Positions 25,245 to 34,744 of a stretch of 64,000 nt of DNA are shown piece after piece. The position numbers were made by a program, and so were the translations under genes. The DNA is from Streptomyces sp. NBC_01775 (GTDB taxonomy: Bacteria; Actinomycetota; Actinomycetes; Streptomycetales; Streptomycetaceae), in contig NZ_CP109104.1 in assembly GCF_035917675.1 (NCBI RefSeq), forward strand, positions 1,984,001 to 2,048,000, read 5' to 3'. Under the pieces are notes generated by a model, which saw nothing but the letters and a program-made list of their open reading frames with translations, ran no database searches and was not told the DNA's origin. Each line of letters begins with the position of its first letter. Position 1 is the first letter of the stretch.

Positions 25245-26585
25245 ATGTTCTCCCTGGCCCTGCGCTCCGTGCGCAAGCGTCCGGGCCGGTTCGTCGCCAC
25301 GCTGCTGGCGGCCTTCCTGGGCGCGACGATCACCATGGCGTTCAACTCGCTGCACGACACGGCCGGCACGGCCGGGATCGACGCCGCCGGCGAGGAGACG
25401 CTGACGCTCTCCGCGAGCGTCGTCGGCGGCTACGGCACCCTGCTCGTCTTCTCCGCGCTCGCCTCCACGCTCACCGTCAACGTGCGGCAGCGCGCCTCGG
25501 AGATCAGCCTGCTGCGGCGCACCGGCGCCACCCCGGCGCAGATCAAGCGCATGGTGGTCGGCGAGGCCGCGGTCGTCGCACTCGTGGGCTGGGCGCTGGC
25601 ACTGGTGCCCGCGATGTTCGGCGGGCGGGCGCTGCTGTGGATGTTCCAGGACAGCGGTCAGGTCGCGGACAGCGTCGACCCGGTGTTCGGGCCGGTCGGG
25701 GTCTCCGCGGGTCTGTCCATCACCCTGCTGGCCGCCGTGGGTGCCTCCTTCCTCGCCGTACGCCGCGCCACCCGCGCCCTGGCCGGTGCGAAGGCTCCCC
25801 GGGGACGGCTGCGCGCCGCCGCGGGAGCCGGGGCCCTGCTCCTGGGCGCCGGCGGCCTCGCGGCGACCTTCGCGATCGACTCGGACGAGCCCGCGCTGAT
25901 GGCGGCGCCCGGCTATGGCGCGATCATGCTGTCGGTCGGCTTCGCGACGCTGGCACCGGCGCTGATGCGTGGGCTGCTGGCCGTGCTGGGGCGCCCGGTG
26001 GCCGCGCTCACCGGCGCCGGTGGCTATCTGGCGGTGCTCAACACCCGCCGCAGGGCTGCCCAGTTGAGCGGGGTGCTGATGCCGCTCATCCTGTTCACCG
26101 GGATCGCCACCGCGACGGTGTCCATGCAGCTGATCAACAACGCGGTGATCGACGCGTCCGGGCTCACCCGCACGGTCGAGGACAAGAACCTGGAGACGGT
26201 CAACCTCGTCGTCGTCGGGATCATCGGCGTCTTCTGCTGCGTCATGCTGATCAACACCCTGTACGCGTCGACGACGTACCGCGGCGGCGAGTTCGGCCGC
26301 CAGCGGCTGGCCGGGGCCACCCCGCGCCAGGTCCTGCGTACGGTCGGAGTCGAAGGCGCCCTGCTCACGGCGGTCGGTGTCTTCTTCGGCACGGTGGCCG
26401 GGCTGAGCGGCACGCTGGTCTTCCACGCGGCCCGCACCGACAGCGTGTCCCTGCCCGGCAGCATCCCCGGCGTCTTCGCCGGCACGGCGGCCGTCGCGGC
26501 GGCGGCCACCTTGGTCACCGTCGTCGCGACAGCCCGCCGCACCCTGCGCACCCCGGCGGTGAACGCCGTGACGGTGGCCGCGTGA
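25245..26585 (+). CDS. FtsX-like ABC permease
   Basis: 446 residues. It opens FSLALRSVRKRPGRFVATLLAAFLGATI (amphipathic helix plus TM1), with further helix clusters around 65-170 and 190-250, and a second FtsX half ending near TVVATARRTLRTPAVNAVTVAA. There is no large extracellular MacB domain, as in the BceB/antibiotic-export subset of actinomycetes. Likely works with the ATPase one base upstream. ATG 25245; the longer open frame upstream overlaps the ATPase gene. Confidence 0.88.
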   Translation: MFSLALRSVRKRPGRFVATLLAAFLGATITMAFNSLHDTAGTAGIDAAGEETLTLSASVVGGYGTLLVFSALASTLTVNVRQRASEISLLRRTGATPAQIKRMVVGEAAVVALVGWALALVPAMFGGRALLWMFQDSGQVADSVDPVFGPVGVSAGLSITLLAAVGASFLAVRRATRALAGAKAPRGRLRAAAGAGALLLGAGGLAATFAIDSDEPALMAAPGYGAIMLSVGFATLAPALMRGLLAVLGRPVAALTGAGGYLAVLNTRRRAAQLSGVLMPLILFTGIATATVSMQLINNAVIDASGLTRTVEDKNLETVNLVVVGIIGVFCCVMLINTLYASTTYRGGEFGRQRLAGATPRQVLRTVGVEGALLTAVGVFFGTVAGLSGTLVFHAARTDSVSLPGSIPGVFAGTAAVAAAATLVTVVATARRTLRTPAVNAVTVAA

Positions 26586-26638
26586 GACCTGCGGCCACCG
26601 CCCCGGCGGCAACTCGGGTCAAAGCCCCGGCGGGCGTC

Positions 26639-28624
26639 TCAGCCGCCCGTCGGGTGGACGACCATCGCCGAGCCGCCGCCACGCCGGTCGGTCTCGGCCG
26701 CCGCCCGCCAGCGCCCACCGGGCAGCCGCTGGATGCCGGTGGCCGCGCCGATCTCCGGGTTGCTCTTGAACGAGTGCCCCAGCGCCTCCAGTTGACCGCG
26801 CACCTTGCTGTCCATCAGCTTCGGCTCCATCTCGGTCTGCGCGGCGTTGCGCTGACTGGCACGCGGCGCCGCGATGGCGTCGACCAGCGGCATGCCACGG
26901 TCCAGATGGTTGAGAAGCGTCTGGAGCACGGTCGTGATGATCGTCGCGCCGCCCGGGGAGCCCAGCGCCAGCACCGGCTTGCCGCCCTTGAGCACCACCG
27001 TCGGGGACATCGAGGAGCGGGGCCGCTTGCCGGGGCCCGGCAGGTTCGGGTCGTGCGCGCCGGGCGTGGCGGGCACGGCGGAGAAATCCGTCAGCTCGTT
27101 GTTCAGCAGGAAGCCGCGGCCCGGCACGGTGATGCCGCTGCCGCCGGTCTGCTCGATGGTGAGGGTGTAGGCGACGACGTTGCCCCACTTGTCGGACGCC
27201 GTCAGATGCGTGGTGTTCTCCCCCTCGTAGGTGGTGGCGGCCCGCTCGTCCTTGTCGCCCTCGTCGCACTGCTGCGGATCGCGCGGATCGCCGGGCGCCA
27301 GCGGGCTCTTGAGGGCCTTGCCGTCGTCGATCAGGCAGGCGCGGGAGTCCGCGAAGCGCTGCGAGACCAGTTCCTTGGTGGGCACGTCCTCCTGGGAGGG
27401 GTCGCCCACCCAGCGGCCACGGTCGGCGAAGGCGATACGGCTCGCCTCCAGATACCGGTGCAGGTACTGCTTCTCGCTCATGCCGCGCAGATCGCCGCGC
27501 TCCAGGATGTTCAGCGCCTCGGCCACGCTGGTGCCGCCCGAGGACGAGGGCGCCATCCCGTACACGTCCAGGCCCCGGTAGTCGGTACGCGTCGGCTTCT
27601 GCGAGCGCGTCGCGTACGCCTTGAGGTCCTTCGCCGTCATGTCCCCGGGCCGCACGGTGCGGCTCGCGCCGTCGGCGACCGGGGGCTTGCGTACGGTCCG
27701 CACGAGGTCGCGGCCCAGCTCGCCCTTGTAGAGCGCGTCGGTGCCCTTGCGGGACAGCTCCTCGTAGGTGCGGGCCAGATCGGGGTTCTTGAGGGTCGAG
27801 CCCGCCTCGGGGAGCTTGCCGCCCGGCAGGAAGAGGTCGGCGGTCGCCGGGAAGTCCCGGAACCGCGCCTCGTTGTCGGCCGTCTGCTTGCGGAAGGTCT
27901 CATCCACGGTGAACCCTTGGCGCGCCAGCCGCGTGGCCGGCTTCAGCGCCTGCTCCAGCGACTTGTTGCCGTACTCGCGCAGGGCCGTGTCCCACGTCGC
28001 CGGGGTGCCCGGCGTCCCGACGCCGAGGCCGCTGGTGACCGCCTCCTCGAAGGGAATCGCCTTCCCGTCCTCGGTGAGCAGATCCTTGTCCGCGCTGAGC
28101 GGGGCCTTCTCGCGGCCGTCGATGGTGTGCACCTTGCGGGTGGCCGCGTCGTAATACACGAAGTACCCGCCCCCGCCGACCCCCGCGGAGTACGGCTCCG
28201 TCACCCCGAGCGCAGCCGCCGTCGCCACGGCGGCGTCGGCGGCGGTCCCGCCACGCTTGAGCACCTCGATGCCGGCCGCGGAGGCGTCGGCGTCAACACT
28301 TGACACGGCGCCCCCGTAACCGGTGGCGACGGGGGCCTTGACGGGTCCGTCTCCTTGGTTCCCCCCGCTTGCGGCGGGAGCGGCGGGCGCGGCCCCGAGA
28401 AGCCCGCCCATGAGAGCGGTAACCCCCAGCCCGGCGGCCCACCGCGCACGTACCCGCCTCGCACCGGTGCCCGACCGCCGGTCACCGCCGCCGGGCGTCC
28501 CGCCGTCGCGGCGGGAAGAGGAGGACGTTCCGGCGCGATGGCGCGAAGAGGGGGACGACCCAGCGTCGCGGCGGGAGAAAGGGGCGCCGTCGCCGTCGCG
28601 GCGTTGGGCGTCAGGGGGTGTCAT
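26639..28624 (-). CDS. ggt: Gamma-glutamyltransferase
   Basis: 661 residues, an Ntn hydrolase that transfers or hydrolyses gamma-glutamyl groups outside the cell. A single hydrophobic segment near 62-85 (ALMGGLLGAAP) serves as signal or anchor. Visible are GTAADAAVATAAALGVTEPYSAGVGGGG, the autocleavage/catalytic Thr at about 471 (GEN-TTHLT) and the small-subunit LNNELTDFS and SMSPTVVLKGGKPVLALGSPGG loops. The first 60 residues are Arg/Ser/Gly-rich with repeated SRRD/SRHR units, an unusual cytoplasmic extension encoded by repetitive DNA (28490-28600). ATG 28624 is the longest start; a shorter one may be used. Confidence 0.92.
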   Translation of the reverse strand: MTPPDAQRRDGDGAPFSRRDAGSSPSSRHRAGTSSSSRRDGGTPGGGDRRSGTGARRVRARWAAGLGVTALMGGLLGAAPAAPAASGGNQGDGPVKAPVATGYGGAVSSVDADASAAGIEVLKRGGTAADAAVATAAALGVTEPYSAGVGGGGYFVYYDAATRKVHTIDGREKAPLSADKDLLTEDGKAIPFEEAVTSGLGVGTPGTPATWDTALREYGNKSLEQALKPATRLARQGFTVDETFRKQTADNEARFRDFPATADLFLPGGKLPEAGSTLKNPDLARTYEELSRKGTDALYKGELGRDLVRTVRKPPVADGASRTVRPGDMTAKDLKAYATRSQKPTRTDYRGLDVYGMAPSSSGGTSVAEALNILERGDLRGMSEKQYLHRYLEASRIAFADRGRWVGDPSQEDVPTKELVSQRFADSRACLIDDGKALKSPLAPGDPRDPQQCDEGDKDERAATTYEGENTTHLTASDKWGNVVAYTLTIEQTGGSGITVPGRGFLLNNELTDFSAVPATPGAHDPNLPGPGKRPRSSMSPTVVLKGGKPVLALGSPGGATIITTVLQTLLNHLDRGMPLVDAIAAPRASQRNAAQTEMEPKLMDSKVRGQLEALGHSFKSNPEIGAATGIQRLPGGRWRAAAETDRRGGGSAMVVHPTGG

Positions 28625-28868
28625 CCGGGACCTCCTTGGCGATGATCCGCGTCAGCGTAGCCCGCTTGATGCGGATGCGTCAGTACCACCACGGTCGGGG
28701 CGACAGCCATCGGCTCCCACCGGCCCGGAAGGGCCGAGACGTACCGCCACGGACGGCGGCGGCAACCCCGTCGGCCTCCACCGGCCCACCAGGGCCGTGA
28801 GGCACAAATGGGGCGGCCACCAATCCCAGCGAGGTCACCCTGCCCGGCAGGGCTTACGCTGCCGCGTC

Positions 28869-29612
28869 ATGGATGACTACCTCCGGGAGATCGTGCTGGG
28901 CGTCATAGCCGCGGCGGTCACCGCGACAGCGGGCTGGTTCGCGCGTACGTACCTGTGGCGGCGCAGGCTGCGCCGTAAGCAGCGGTTCTTCGGGATGCCG
29001 GAGCACTCCGAGTGTCTGCTCGTGGTCAACAGGGACGCGGGGACCAGCGAATGGGCGGTCGCCCGCAACGACGTGTTCGCGCTCCTGGAGCTGTCCGCGC
29101 TCATCAAGGACTGCGGCGCCAACGCCGACGTCGTCGCGCACGACGCGGCGCAGCAGGGCTTCGGCGAGCGTACGGAGTTCTGCCTCGGGGGGCCTGTCTC
29201 GAACCGGCGTATGGCCGCGCACCTTCAGTCGCTCCTGCCCGGGGTGCAGGTGAACACCGAGGCGGAGCCGGGCCCGGACCGGGGAGCCTTCGCCATCGGG
29301 AGCGAGCGCTACCGGCTGGAGAACGGCACCGCCGAGCACGTGCTGCTCGCCCGGCTGACGGCGGGCCAGAGCGAGAACGTGCGGCCCGTCTTCCTGATCT
29401 GCGGGCAGCGCTCGATCACCAATCAGGCGGCGGCCCGCTATCTGGCCCGCAACCATGTGCGGCTCGCCCGTAAGCACGGACAGAACGGCAACTTCTGTCT
29501 GCTGCTGAAGGTCGTCAACTCCCAGGCGTACGGCCCCGACGTGGTGGAGCTGCTCGCCGATGTGACCCGCGCGGCCACGACCCCCCGCAGGGGCGGCCAC
29601 CGCGCGCTGTGA
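28869..29612 (+). CDS. Conserved membrane-anchored protein of unknown function
   Basis: 247 residues. One N-terminal helix (REIVLGVIAAAVTATAGWFA) is followed by a basic WRRRLRRKQRFF stop-transfer, so the remaining 200 residues should be cytoplasmic. That domain looks like an alternating alpha/beta (Rossmann-like) fold: ECLLVVNRD, VFALLELSALIKDCGANADVVAHD, FCLGGPVSNRRMAAHL, FLICGQRSITNQAAARYL and LLLKVVNSQAYGPDVVEL. The GGP-SN and ICGQ turns may bind a nucleotide, but no family is recognised with certainty. No clear operon partner; ATG 28869 lies in an isolated transcription unit. Confidence 0.7.
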   Translation: MDDYLREIVLGVIAAAVTATAGWFARTYLWRRRLRRKQRFFGMPEHSECLLVVNRDAGTSEWAVARNDVFALLELSALIKDCGANADVVAHDAAQQGFGERTEFCLGGPVSNRRMAAHLQSLLPGVQVNTEAEPGPDRGAFAIGSERYRLENGTAEHVLLARLTAGQSENVRPVFLICGQRSITNQAAARYLARNHVRLARKHGQNGNFCLLLKVVNSQAYGPDVVELLADVTRAATTPRRGGHRAL

Positions 29613-29643
29613 GGCATCCGCCGGGGGGCCGGGCCGGTGGGAG

Positions 29644-30627
29644 TCAGGCCGGTCCCCGGCCGCCGGGCATCGTGGGGCCCGCCGCGGCGGGGGCGACGGC
29701 GACGGCCTCGTTCTTGACGTTGCCCCGCTCGCGCCGGGCCACCCAGGTCGCGAACCAGCTCAGGAGCATGCACAGGCCGATGTAGATCGCCGAGATCACG
29801 ATGACGACGGGGATGAACGGCATCGTGTAGTCCATGTTGATCGCGATCAGCCGCCCGGCGTGCAGGAACTCCTCGTAGGTGATCAGGTATCCCAGCGAGG
29901 TGTCCTTCAGCGCGACGACGAGCTGGCTGATGATCGTCGGCAGCATGGCCCGTACCGCCTGCGGCACCAGGACGAGGGTCATCACCTGGGTCTTGCGCAT
30001 GCCCAGCGCGTAGGCCGCCTCGCGCTGGCCCCGGTCCACGGAGCGCACCCCGGAGCGGAAGACCTCGGCGAGGACGGAGCCGTTGTAGAGGGTCAGCCCG
30101 GCCACGAGCGCGGGCAGCGGCTGGATCTGGAGGGCGACGAAGATGAAGAAGATCATCACCAGCACGGGCATGGCCCGGAAGAACTCCACCAGCAGCGTGC
30201 TCACCCACCGCACGGGCGCGTGCTCCGACAGCCGCCCGGCGGCCAGCACCCCGCCGAGCGCCAGCGCGAGCACGGCGGCCATGGCGAATGCCTTGAGCGT
30301 GTTTCCCAGGCCCCGCAGCAGCAGTTCCTGGATGCCCTCGTAGCCGAAGGGCCGCCATTTGACGTACGAGAACTGACCCGTATCGACAAGGAGATAGATC
30401 ACCCACGCCGCCAGCACCGCGAGCGCGAGCGTGGCGAGCAGCCCGTAGCCCAGGTGCCGGGCGCGGGCGCGCGGCCCGGGGATGTCGTAGAGCGCGGAGG
30501 AACTGTTCCGCGGCGCCCGCTTCGGGGAGCGTACGGAGGCCGCCGGGGCGCCGGAAGCGCCTGACGGGCCGGGGGATCCGGGGGAGCCCGGTGAGCCGGG
30601 CGACGGCGAGGAGGCGGGCGTGGTCAT
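29644..30627 (-). CDS. gluD: Glutamate ABC transporter permease (GluD-like)
   Basis: 327 residues, HisM/GltK-type permease with a binding-protein-dependent loop (EAAYALGMRKTQVMTLVLVPQAVRAMLP). The cytoplasmic N-terminus carries a Ser/Pro/Gly run with [10 protein letters not shown] before the first helix (GYGLLATLALAVLAAWVIYLL). With GluC it forms the membrane channel of a four-component amino acid importer. The start overlaps the gluC stop by four bases. Confidence 0.9.
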   Translation of the reverse strand: MTTPASSPSPGSPGSPGSPGPSGASGAPAASVRSPKRAPRNSSSALYDIPGPRARARHLGYGLLATLALAVLAAWVIYLLVDTGQFSYVKWRPFGYEGIQELLLRGLGNTLKAFAMAAVLALALGGVLAAGRLSEHAPVRWVSTLLVEFFRAMPVLVMIFFIFVALQIQPLPALVAGLTLYNGSVLAEVFRSGVRSVDRGQREAAYALGMRKTQVMTLVLVPQAVRAMLPTIISQLVVALKDTSLGYLITYEEFLHAGRLIAINMDYTMPFIPVVIVISAIYIGLCMLLSWFATWVARRERGNVKNEAVAVAPAAAGPTMPGGRGPA

Positions 30628-31268
30628 CGGGCGGCTCCCCAGCGCCGTTCCATCGCATGGAAGAGCGCGCTGATGGCGAGGGTCAGGATCAGATAGCCGA
30701 GCGCGATCCAGACGAAGCTCCAGATGACGCTGTAGCCGTTCTCGTTGAGCGTCTTGTAGGTGCTCAGCAGCTCGACGACGCTGAAGGAACCCGCGATCGC
30801 GGAGTTCTTGGCGAGCGCGATGAGCGTGGAGCCCACCGGGGCGATGACGGTGCGGAGCGCCTGCGGCAGCACCACCGTGCTCAGCGTCTGACCGAAGGTC
30901 ATGCCCAGGCAGCGGGCCGCCTCGCCCTGGCCGAGCGGCACGGTGTTGATGCCCGAGCGCACCGCCTCGCAGATGAAGGAGGAGGTGTAGCAGCCCAGCG
31001 CCAGCACCGCGAACAGCTCGAACGGCAGCTCGACGCCGAAGCGCGGCAGCCCCAGCAGCATCGCGAAGAACAGCAGCGTGAGCGGAGTGTTGCGCAACAC
31101 CGTCACCCAGACGGTGCCCACCCAGCGCAGCGCCGCCACGGGGGCCACCCGGAAGCCCGCCATGATCACCCCCACGGCGAGGGCCAGCAGCGAGGAGTAG
31201 AAGGTGAGTCTCAGGGTGCCGAGAAAGCCCTCGCCGTAGAGGGAGAAATTCTGTGTCAGTACGTCCAT
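30624..31268 (-). CDS. gluC: Glutamate ABC transporter permease (GluC-like)
   Basis: 214 residues, five helices, with the coupling (EAA) loop GQGEAARCLGMTFGQTLSTVVLPQALRTVIAP that docks on the ATPase. Length and order match gluC of actinomycete glutamate uptake systems. It lies between gluB and gluD, tightly spaced. Confidence 0.92.
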   Translation of the reverse strand: MDVLTQNFSLYGEGFLGTLRLTFYSSLLALAVGVIMAGFRVAPVAALRWVGTVWVTVLRNTPLTLLFFAMLLGLPRFGVELPFELFAVLALGCYTSSFICEAVRSGINTVPLGQGEAARCLGMTFGQTLSTVVLPQALRTVIAPVGSTLIALAKNSAIAGSFSVVELLSTYKTLNENGYSVIWSFVWIALGYLILTLAISALFHAMERRWGAAR

Positions 31269-31286
31269 GGAGGCGCTCGCTTCCTC

Positions 31287-32273
31287 TCAGCTCGTCAGCG
31301 CGCGATCGATGCGGGGAGGCTTGGGCGCGGGCACACCGGAGAGGCCGAGCGTGACGTCGTAGGCCCGCTTCCAGTCGCCATCGCGCTCCCGCGCGGTGAT
31401 CGCCTTGTCGAGCGCCCGGGCGAGCGCGCGGTCGGTGCGCGGGACGCCGACGCCGTAGGGCTCCTCGGAGAACGCCTTGCCGACGACCTTGAGGTGCCGG
31501 GGGTCCTTGGCCGCGTAGCCGAGCAGGATCGTGTCGTCGGTGGTGACGGCGTCGACCTGGTTGTTGAGCAGGTTGTCGACGCAGATCGCATAGCTGTCGT
31601 AAGCGACGGGCACGGCGCGCGGGTAGTCGTCCTGGATGCGCTGGAGCGGGGTGGAGCCCACGGCCGAGCAGATCTTCTTCCCGGACATGTCCCGCGGTCC
31701 CCGCAGCCGCTTCTCACCGGCCCGCACCAGCAGCTTCTGGCCGGCGATGTAGTAGGGCCCGGCGAAGCCGACGAGCTTCTTGCGGCCGGGGTTGATGGTG
31801 TAGGTGCCCACGTAGTAGTCGATCTGGCCGTTCTGGAGGGCGGTTTCCCGGTTGGCGGAGGCGATGGCCTTGAACTGGATGCCGCTCTTGGGGTCGAAGC
31901 CCAGGGAGGCCGCGAGCATCTCGGCGATCTCCACGTCGAAGCCCGAGTAGACGCCGGTGGCCGGGTTCATCTCGCCCATGCCGGGCTGGTCCTCCTTGAC
32001 GCCGATGGTCAGCTGCCCGCGCTGCTTCGCGCTCTTCCAGGTGGGCGAGGAGGGCAGCGAGAAGCCGGTGTCGACGGCGTAGTGCGGCAGCCTGCCGGCC
32101 TGGGGGCCGCGCGCCGGAGGGCTGCCGACGGCGCCGCAGGCGGTGACCGCGAGGACGAGGGAGACGGTCGCGGCGAGGCGGCCGGCCGCGGTGAGGCGGC
32201 CGGTCACAGCGACGTGGGCGGTCGCGGCGAGGCGGACTCTCATGGCGAGGCGGCCTGGAGTGTGGATACGCAT
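31287..32273 (-). CDS. gluB: Glutamate-binding lipoprotein (GluB-like)
   Basis: 328 residues, with a long N-region and lipobox LAVTACG (Cys about 46). SBP_bac_3 domain: GQLTIGVKEDQPGMGEMNP, SGFDVEIAEMLAASLGF, TYTINPGRKKLVGFAGPYY and QVDAVTTDDTILLGYA. It captures glutamate or a related amino acid for GluCD. ATG 32273 follows GAGGGGGCC. The first 40 residues show a repeated R(L/V)TAxGRL-like pattern. Confidence 0.9.
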   Translation of the reverse strand: MRIHTPGRLAMRVRLAATAHVAVTGRLTAAGRLAATVSLVLAVTACGAVGSPPARGPQAGRLPHYAVDTGFSLPSSPTWKSAKQRGQLTIGVKEDQPGMGEMNPATGVYSGFDVEIAEMLAASLGFDPKSGIQFKAIASANRETALQNGQIDYYVGTYTINPGRKKLVGFAGPYYIAGQKLLVRAGEKRLRGPRDMSGKKICSAVGSTPLQRIQDDYPRAVPVAYDSYAICVDNLLNNQVDAVTTDDTILLGYAAKDPRHLKVVGKAFSEEPYGVGVPRTDRALARALDKAITARERDGDWKRAYDVTLGLSGVPAPKPPRIDRALTS

Positions 32274-32285
32274 GACGGCCCCCTC

Positions 32286-33023
32286 TCAGTGCTTGAGGAT
32301 CTTGGAGAGGAAGTCCTTGGCGCGGGCGCTCTCGGGCGCCGTGAAGAAGGCCTCGGGGCTGCGGTCCTCGACGATCTGACCGTCCGCCATGAACACCACG
32401 CGGTTGGCCGCCGAGCGGGCGAAGCCCATCTCGTGGGTGACCACGACCATCGTCATGCCGTCCCTGGCCAGCTGCTGCATGACCTCCAGGACCTCGCTGA
32501 TCATCTCCGGGTCCAGCGCCGAGGTCGGCTCGTCGAACAGCAGCGCCTTCGGGTCCATGGCCAGTGCCCGCGCGATGGCGACCCGCTGCTGCTGGCCGCC
32601 GGACAGCTGCGCGGGGTACTTCGCGGCGTGCTCGGCCAGGCCGACCCTGCCGAGGAGTTCGCGGGCCCGCGTCGTCGCCTCGTCCTTCTTCTTGCCGCGC
32701 ACCTTGACCGGCGCGAGCATCACGTTCGCCAGCACCGTCTTGTGCGCGAAGAGGTTGAAGGCCTGGAAGACCATGCCCACTTCGGTGCGCAGCCTGGCCA
32801 GTTCCCTTCCCTCGGCGGGGAGTGGTTGCCCTGCCAGGGTGATGGTGCCGGACTCCACCGTCTCCAGACGGTTGATGGTCCGGCACAGTGTTGACTTGCC
32901 CGAGCCCGAGGGGCCGATGACGACCACGACCTCCCCCTGGCCCACGGTCAGATTGATGTCCCTGAGCACATGCAGCTCGCCGTAGTGCTTGTTGACGCCG
33001 CGCAGCTCGATCAGCGGTTTCAT
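32286..33023 (-). CDS. gluA: Glutamate ABC transporter ATP-binding protein (GluA-like)
   Basis: 245 residues. Walker [10 protein letters not shown] (37-45), Q-loop [14 protein letters not shown], signature LSGGQQQR, Walker [15 protein letters not shown] and H-loop VVTHEMGFA; these mark the polar amino acid uptake class. It is first in gluABCD. On the minus strand a GATAGT box sits 11 bases before the ATG, so the leader is very short. It is divergent from the GntR gene, which may control it. Confidence 0.94.
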   Translation of the reverse strand: MKPLIELRGVNKHYGELHVLRDINLTVGQGEVVVVIGPSGSGKSTLCRTINRLETVESGTITLAGQPLPAEGRELARLRTEVGMVFQAFNLFAHKTVLANVMLAPVKVRGKKKDEATTRARELLGRVGLAEHAAKYPAQLSGGQQQRVAIARALAMDPKALLFDEPTSALDPEMISEVLEVMQQLARDGMTMVVVTHEMGFARSAANRVVFMADGQIVEDRSPEAFFTAPESARAKDFLSKILKH

Positions 33024-33110
33024 AGAAACCGGAAACTATCGGCCCGAATGGGGTACTTCCGGGATGACACGCAGTAGGGGGATACAACAGGAAATGGGTG
33101 CTATCCAGGC

Positions 33111-33200
33111 CTAGGTACGAAGGAAGACCCTGGGTACCTAGCCTGCTCCCACATCAGAGGCCATGGCCTCAGTCAGGGAAAGTCCGGAGACTTCCGGAGA
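33111..33200. promoter_or_regulatory. gluA/GntR intergenic operator candidates
   Basis: CTAGGTAC (33111-33118) and GTACCTAG (33134-33141) form a perfect 8-bp inverted repeat with a 15-base spacer. A TAGCCT -10-like box overlaps the right arm. TCCGGAGA is directly repeated at 33183-33190 and 33193-33200, close to the GntR ribosome site. Either could be the binding site of the GntR protein on its own promoter. Confidence 0.45.
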
Positions 33201-33214
33201 GAGGGGAGCCCGGA

Positions 33215-34078
33215 ATGGGCAACAAGGACGAGACCAGGCCGGTGTATCAGCGGATCGCCGACGATCTGCGCCGCCAGATCGACGAAGGGACGCTGCCGGT
33301 CGGGGCCCGTATCCCCTCCCGCGCCGAGCTGAAGCGCTCCTACGAGGCCAGCGACCAGACCGTGGATCGCGCGGTACGGGTGCTCAAGTCGGCCGGGTAC
33401 GCGGAAGGCCAGTTCGGGCGCGGGGTGTTCGTCACGGACCGCGCGCCGGTCGGCACCCTGCTGCGCTCCACCGGCGCCGTCGACTCGCCCTTCGCGGCCC
33501 GTATCGCCGCCCGCGCGGCGGACCCCGCGGCTGGGCCGGACCCGGCGGGCGCGGCGAACCGTGCGGGTGAACCCCCCGACGAGCGCGTCGGCCCCCACCC
33601 GGTACCCGAGCCGGGCACCGAGGCCTCGGCCGTCGTGTGGGAGGCCACCTCCAGCACGGCACGGGCACCCGAACGCATCGCCGAGCGGCTCGGCATCGAG
33701 CCCGGTGACCCGGTGATGTGCACACAGTATGAATATCTTGCCGACCGCCGCCCCGTGCAGCTCGCCACCAGCTGGGAGCCGCTCGCCATCACCGAGGGAA
33801 CCGACGTCATGTGCCCTGAGCGAGGCCCCTACGCCCGCCGCGGCGTCCGCGGCCGGCTGGCCGCCATCGGGATCCGGGTGGTGCGCGCCGTCGAACTCGT
33901 CGGCGCACGCCCCGCCACCAGCCCCGAGGCCGAGACCCTGGGCTGCTCCCCCGGGCAGTGCGTCACCGCGGTCGAGCGCACCCACTACGACGAGGACGGG
34001 CGCGCCGTGGAAACCTCCGACATCGTCGTACGCGCCGACCGCTGGCGGCTCGAGTACGGCATCACCTTCACGGGCTGA
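33215..34078 (+). CDS. GntR-family regulator with UTRA domain
   Basis: 287 residues. wHTH at about 8-75 (PVYQRIADDLRRQIDEGTLPVGARIPSRAELKRSYEASDQTVDRAVRVLKSAGYAEG, GRGVFV), then a UTRA ligand domain (about 130-285). Between them is a 40-residue Ala/Gly/Pro/Glu insert not usual for the family. ATG 33215 follows GAGGGGAG. It is divergent from gluABCD; a role in amino acid uptake control is inference only. Confidence 0.85.
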   Translation: MGNKDETRPVYQRIADDLRRQIDEGTLPVGARIPSRAELKRSYEASDQTVDRAVRVLKSAGYAEGQFGRGVFVTDRAPVGTLLRSTGAVDSPFAARIAARAADPAAGPDPAGAANRAGEPPDERVGPHPVPEPGTEASAVVWEATSSTARAPERIAERLGIEPGDPVMCTQYEYLADRRPVQLATSWEPLAITEGTDVMCPERGPYARRGVRGRLAAIGIRVVRAVELVGARPATSPEAETLGCSPGQCVTAVERTHYDEDGRAVETSDIVVRADRWRLEYGITFTG

Positions 34079-34126
34079 GCCCTGAGACCGGCCGCCGCAG
34101 CCCCCGTCGCCACCCCTGGCGGGGCC

Positions 34127-34567
34127 TCAGCCCTCGCTGGCCTCCGCGTACGCCTGGGACAGCTCCGGCGAGCCCGTCTCCGCCCACGCCGCACCCTCCT
34201 CCAGCACGTCCACTTCCCGCCCGGACGGCAGCAGCACCACCGGCTGCCCGTCGGGCCACTGCACCCAGCGGGCGCCGGGCACCGTCCGGACGATCACCGA
34301 ACCCAGGTACAGCCCCGCGTCGCTGCCCAGCCACGGGGAGACCTCGGGGTCCTCGCGCCAGTGCGGCGGCAGCTGGTCGAGCGCCGCCAAGGACTCGGCG
34401 GAGTCGTCGAGTTCGAGGCCGGCCGCTCTCGCCTGCTCGCGCAGCAGCTCGCACTCGGACAGCAGTTGCGCGGCGCTCTCCGGGTCGCTGGACAGGGCGT
34501 CGGTCAGCGCGACTCCTTCTGCGTCCCCGCGTCTCTTGCGCCAGTTGTCCAGAAAGGGGAAGTGCAT
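34127..34567 (-). CDS. Hypothetical protein, DUF6278-like
   Basis: 146 residues opening MHFPFLDNWRKRRG, then helical Leu/Glu/Ala-rich segments and SGREVDVLEEGAAWAE. It matches, from memory, the streptomycete DUF6278 family; no catalytic motif, signal or membrane helix is seen. It may be a small soluble binding protein. It converges on the GntR gene. Confidence 0.65.
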   Translation of the reverse strand: MHFPFLDNWRKRRGDAEGVALTDALSSDPESAAQLLSECELLREQARAAGLELDDSAESLAALDQLPPHWREDPEVSPWLGSDAGLYLGSVIVRTVPGARWVQWPDGQPVVLLPSGREVDVLEEGAAWAETGSPELSQAYAEASEG

Positions 34568-34744
34568 ACGGCTCAGCGTGTCACCCGCGCGGGCCCCGGC
34601 ACCATAGGCGCGCTGTGCGGGGGAGCCGCCCGGTTGCGCGGCCGGACACCTTGACGCCGCTTTCCCGTCTCCCTACTTTCACCCAGCCCCGGTCGAATCC
34701 GGGGTGGATACAAGGGTGTTGGAGTCCTACGAGAGGGCAATCAC

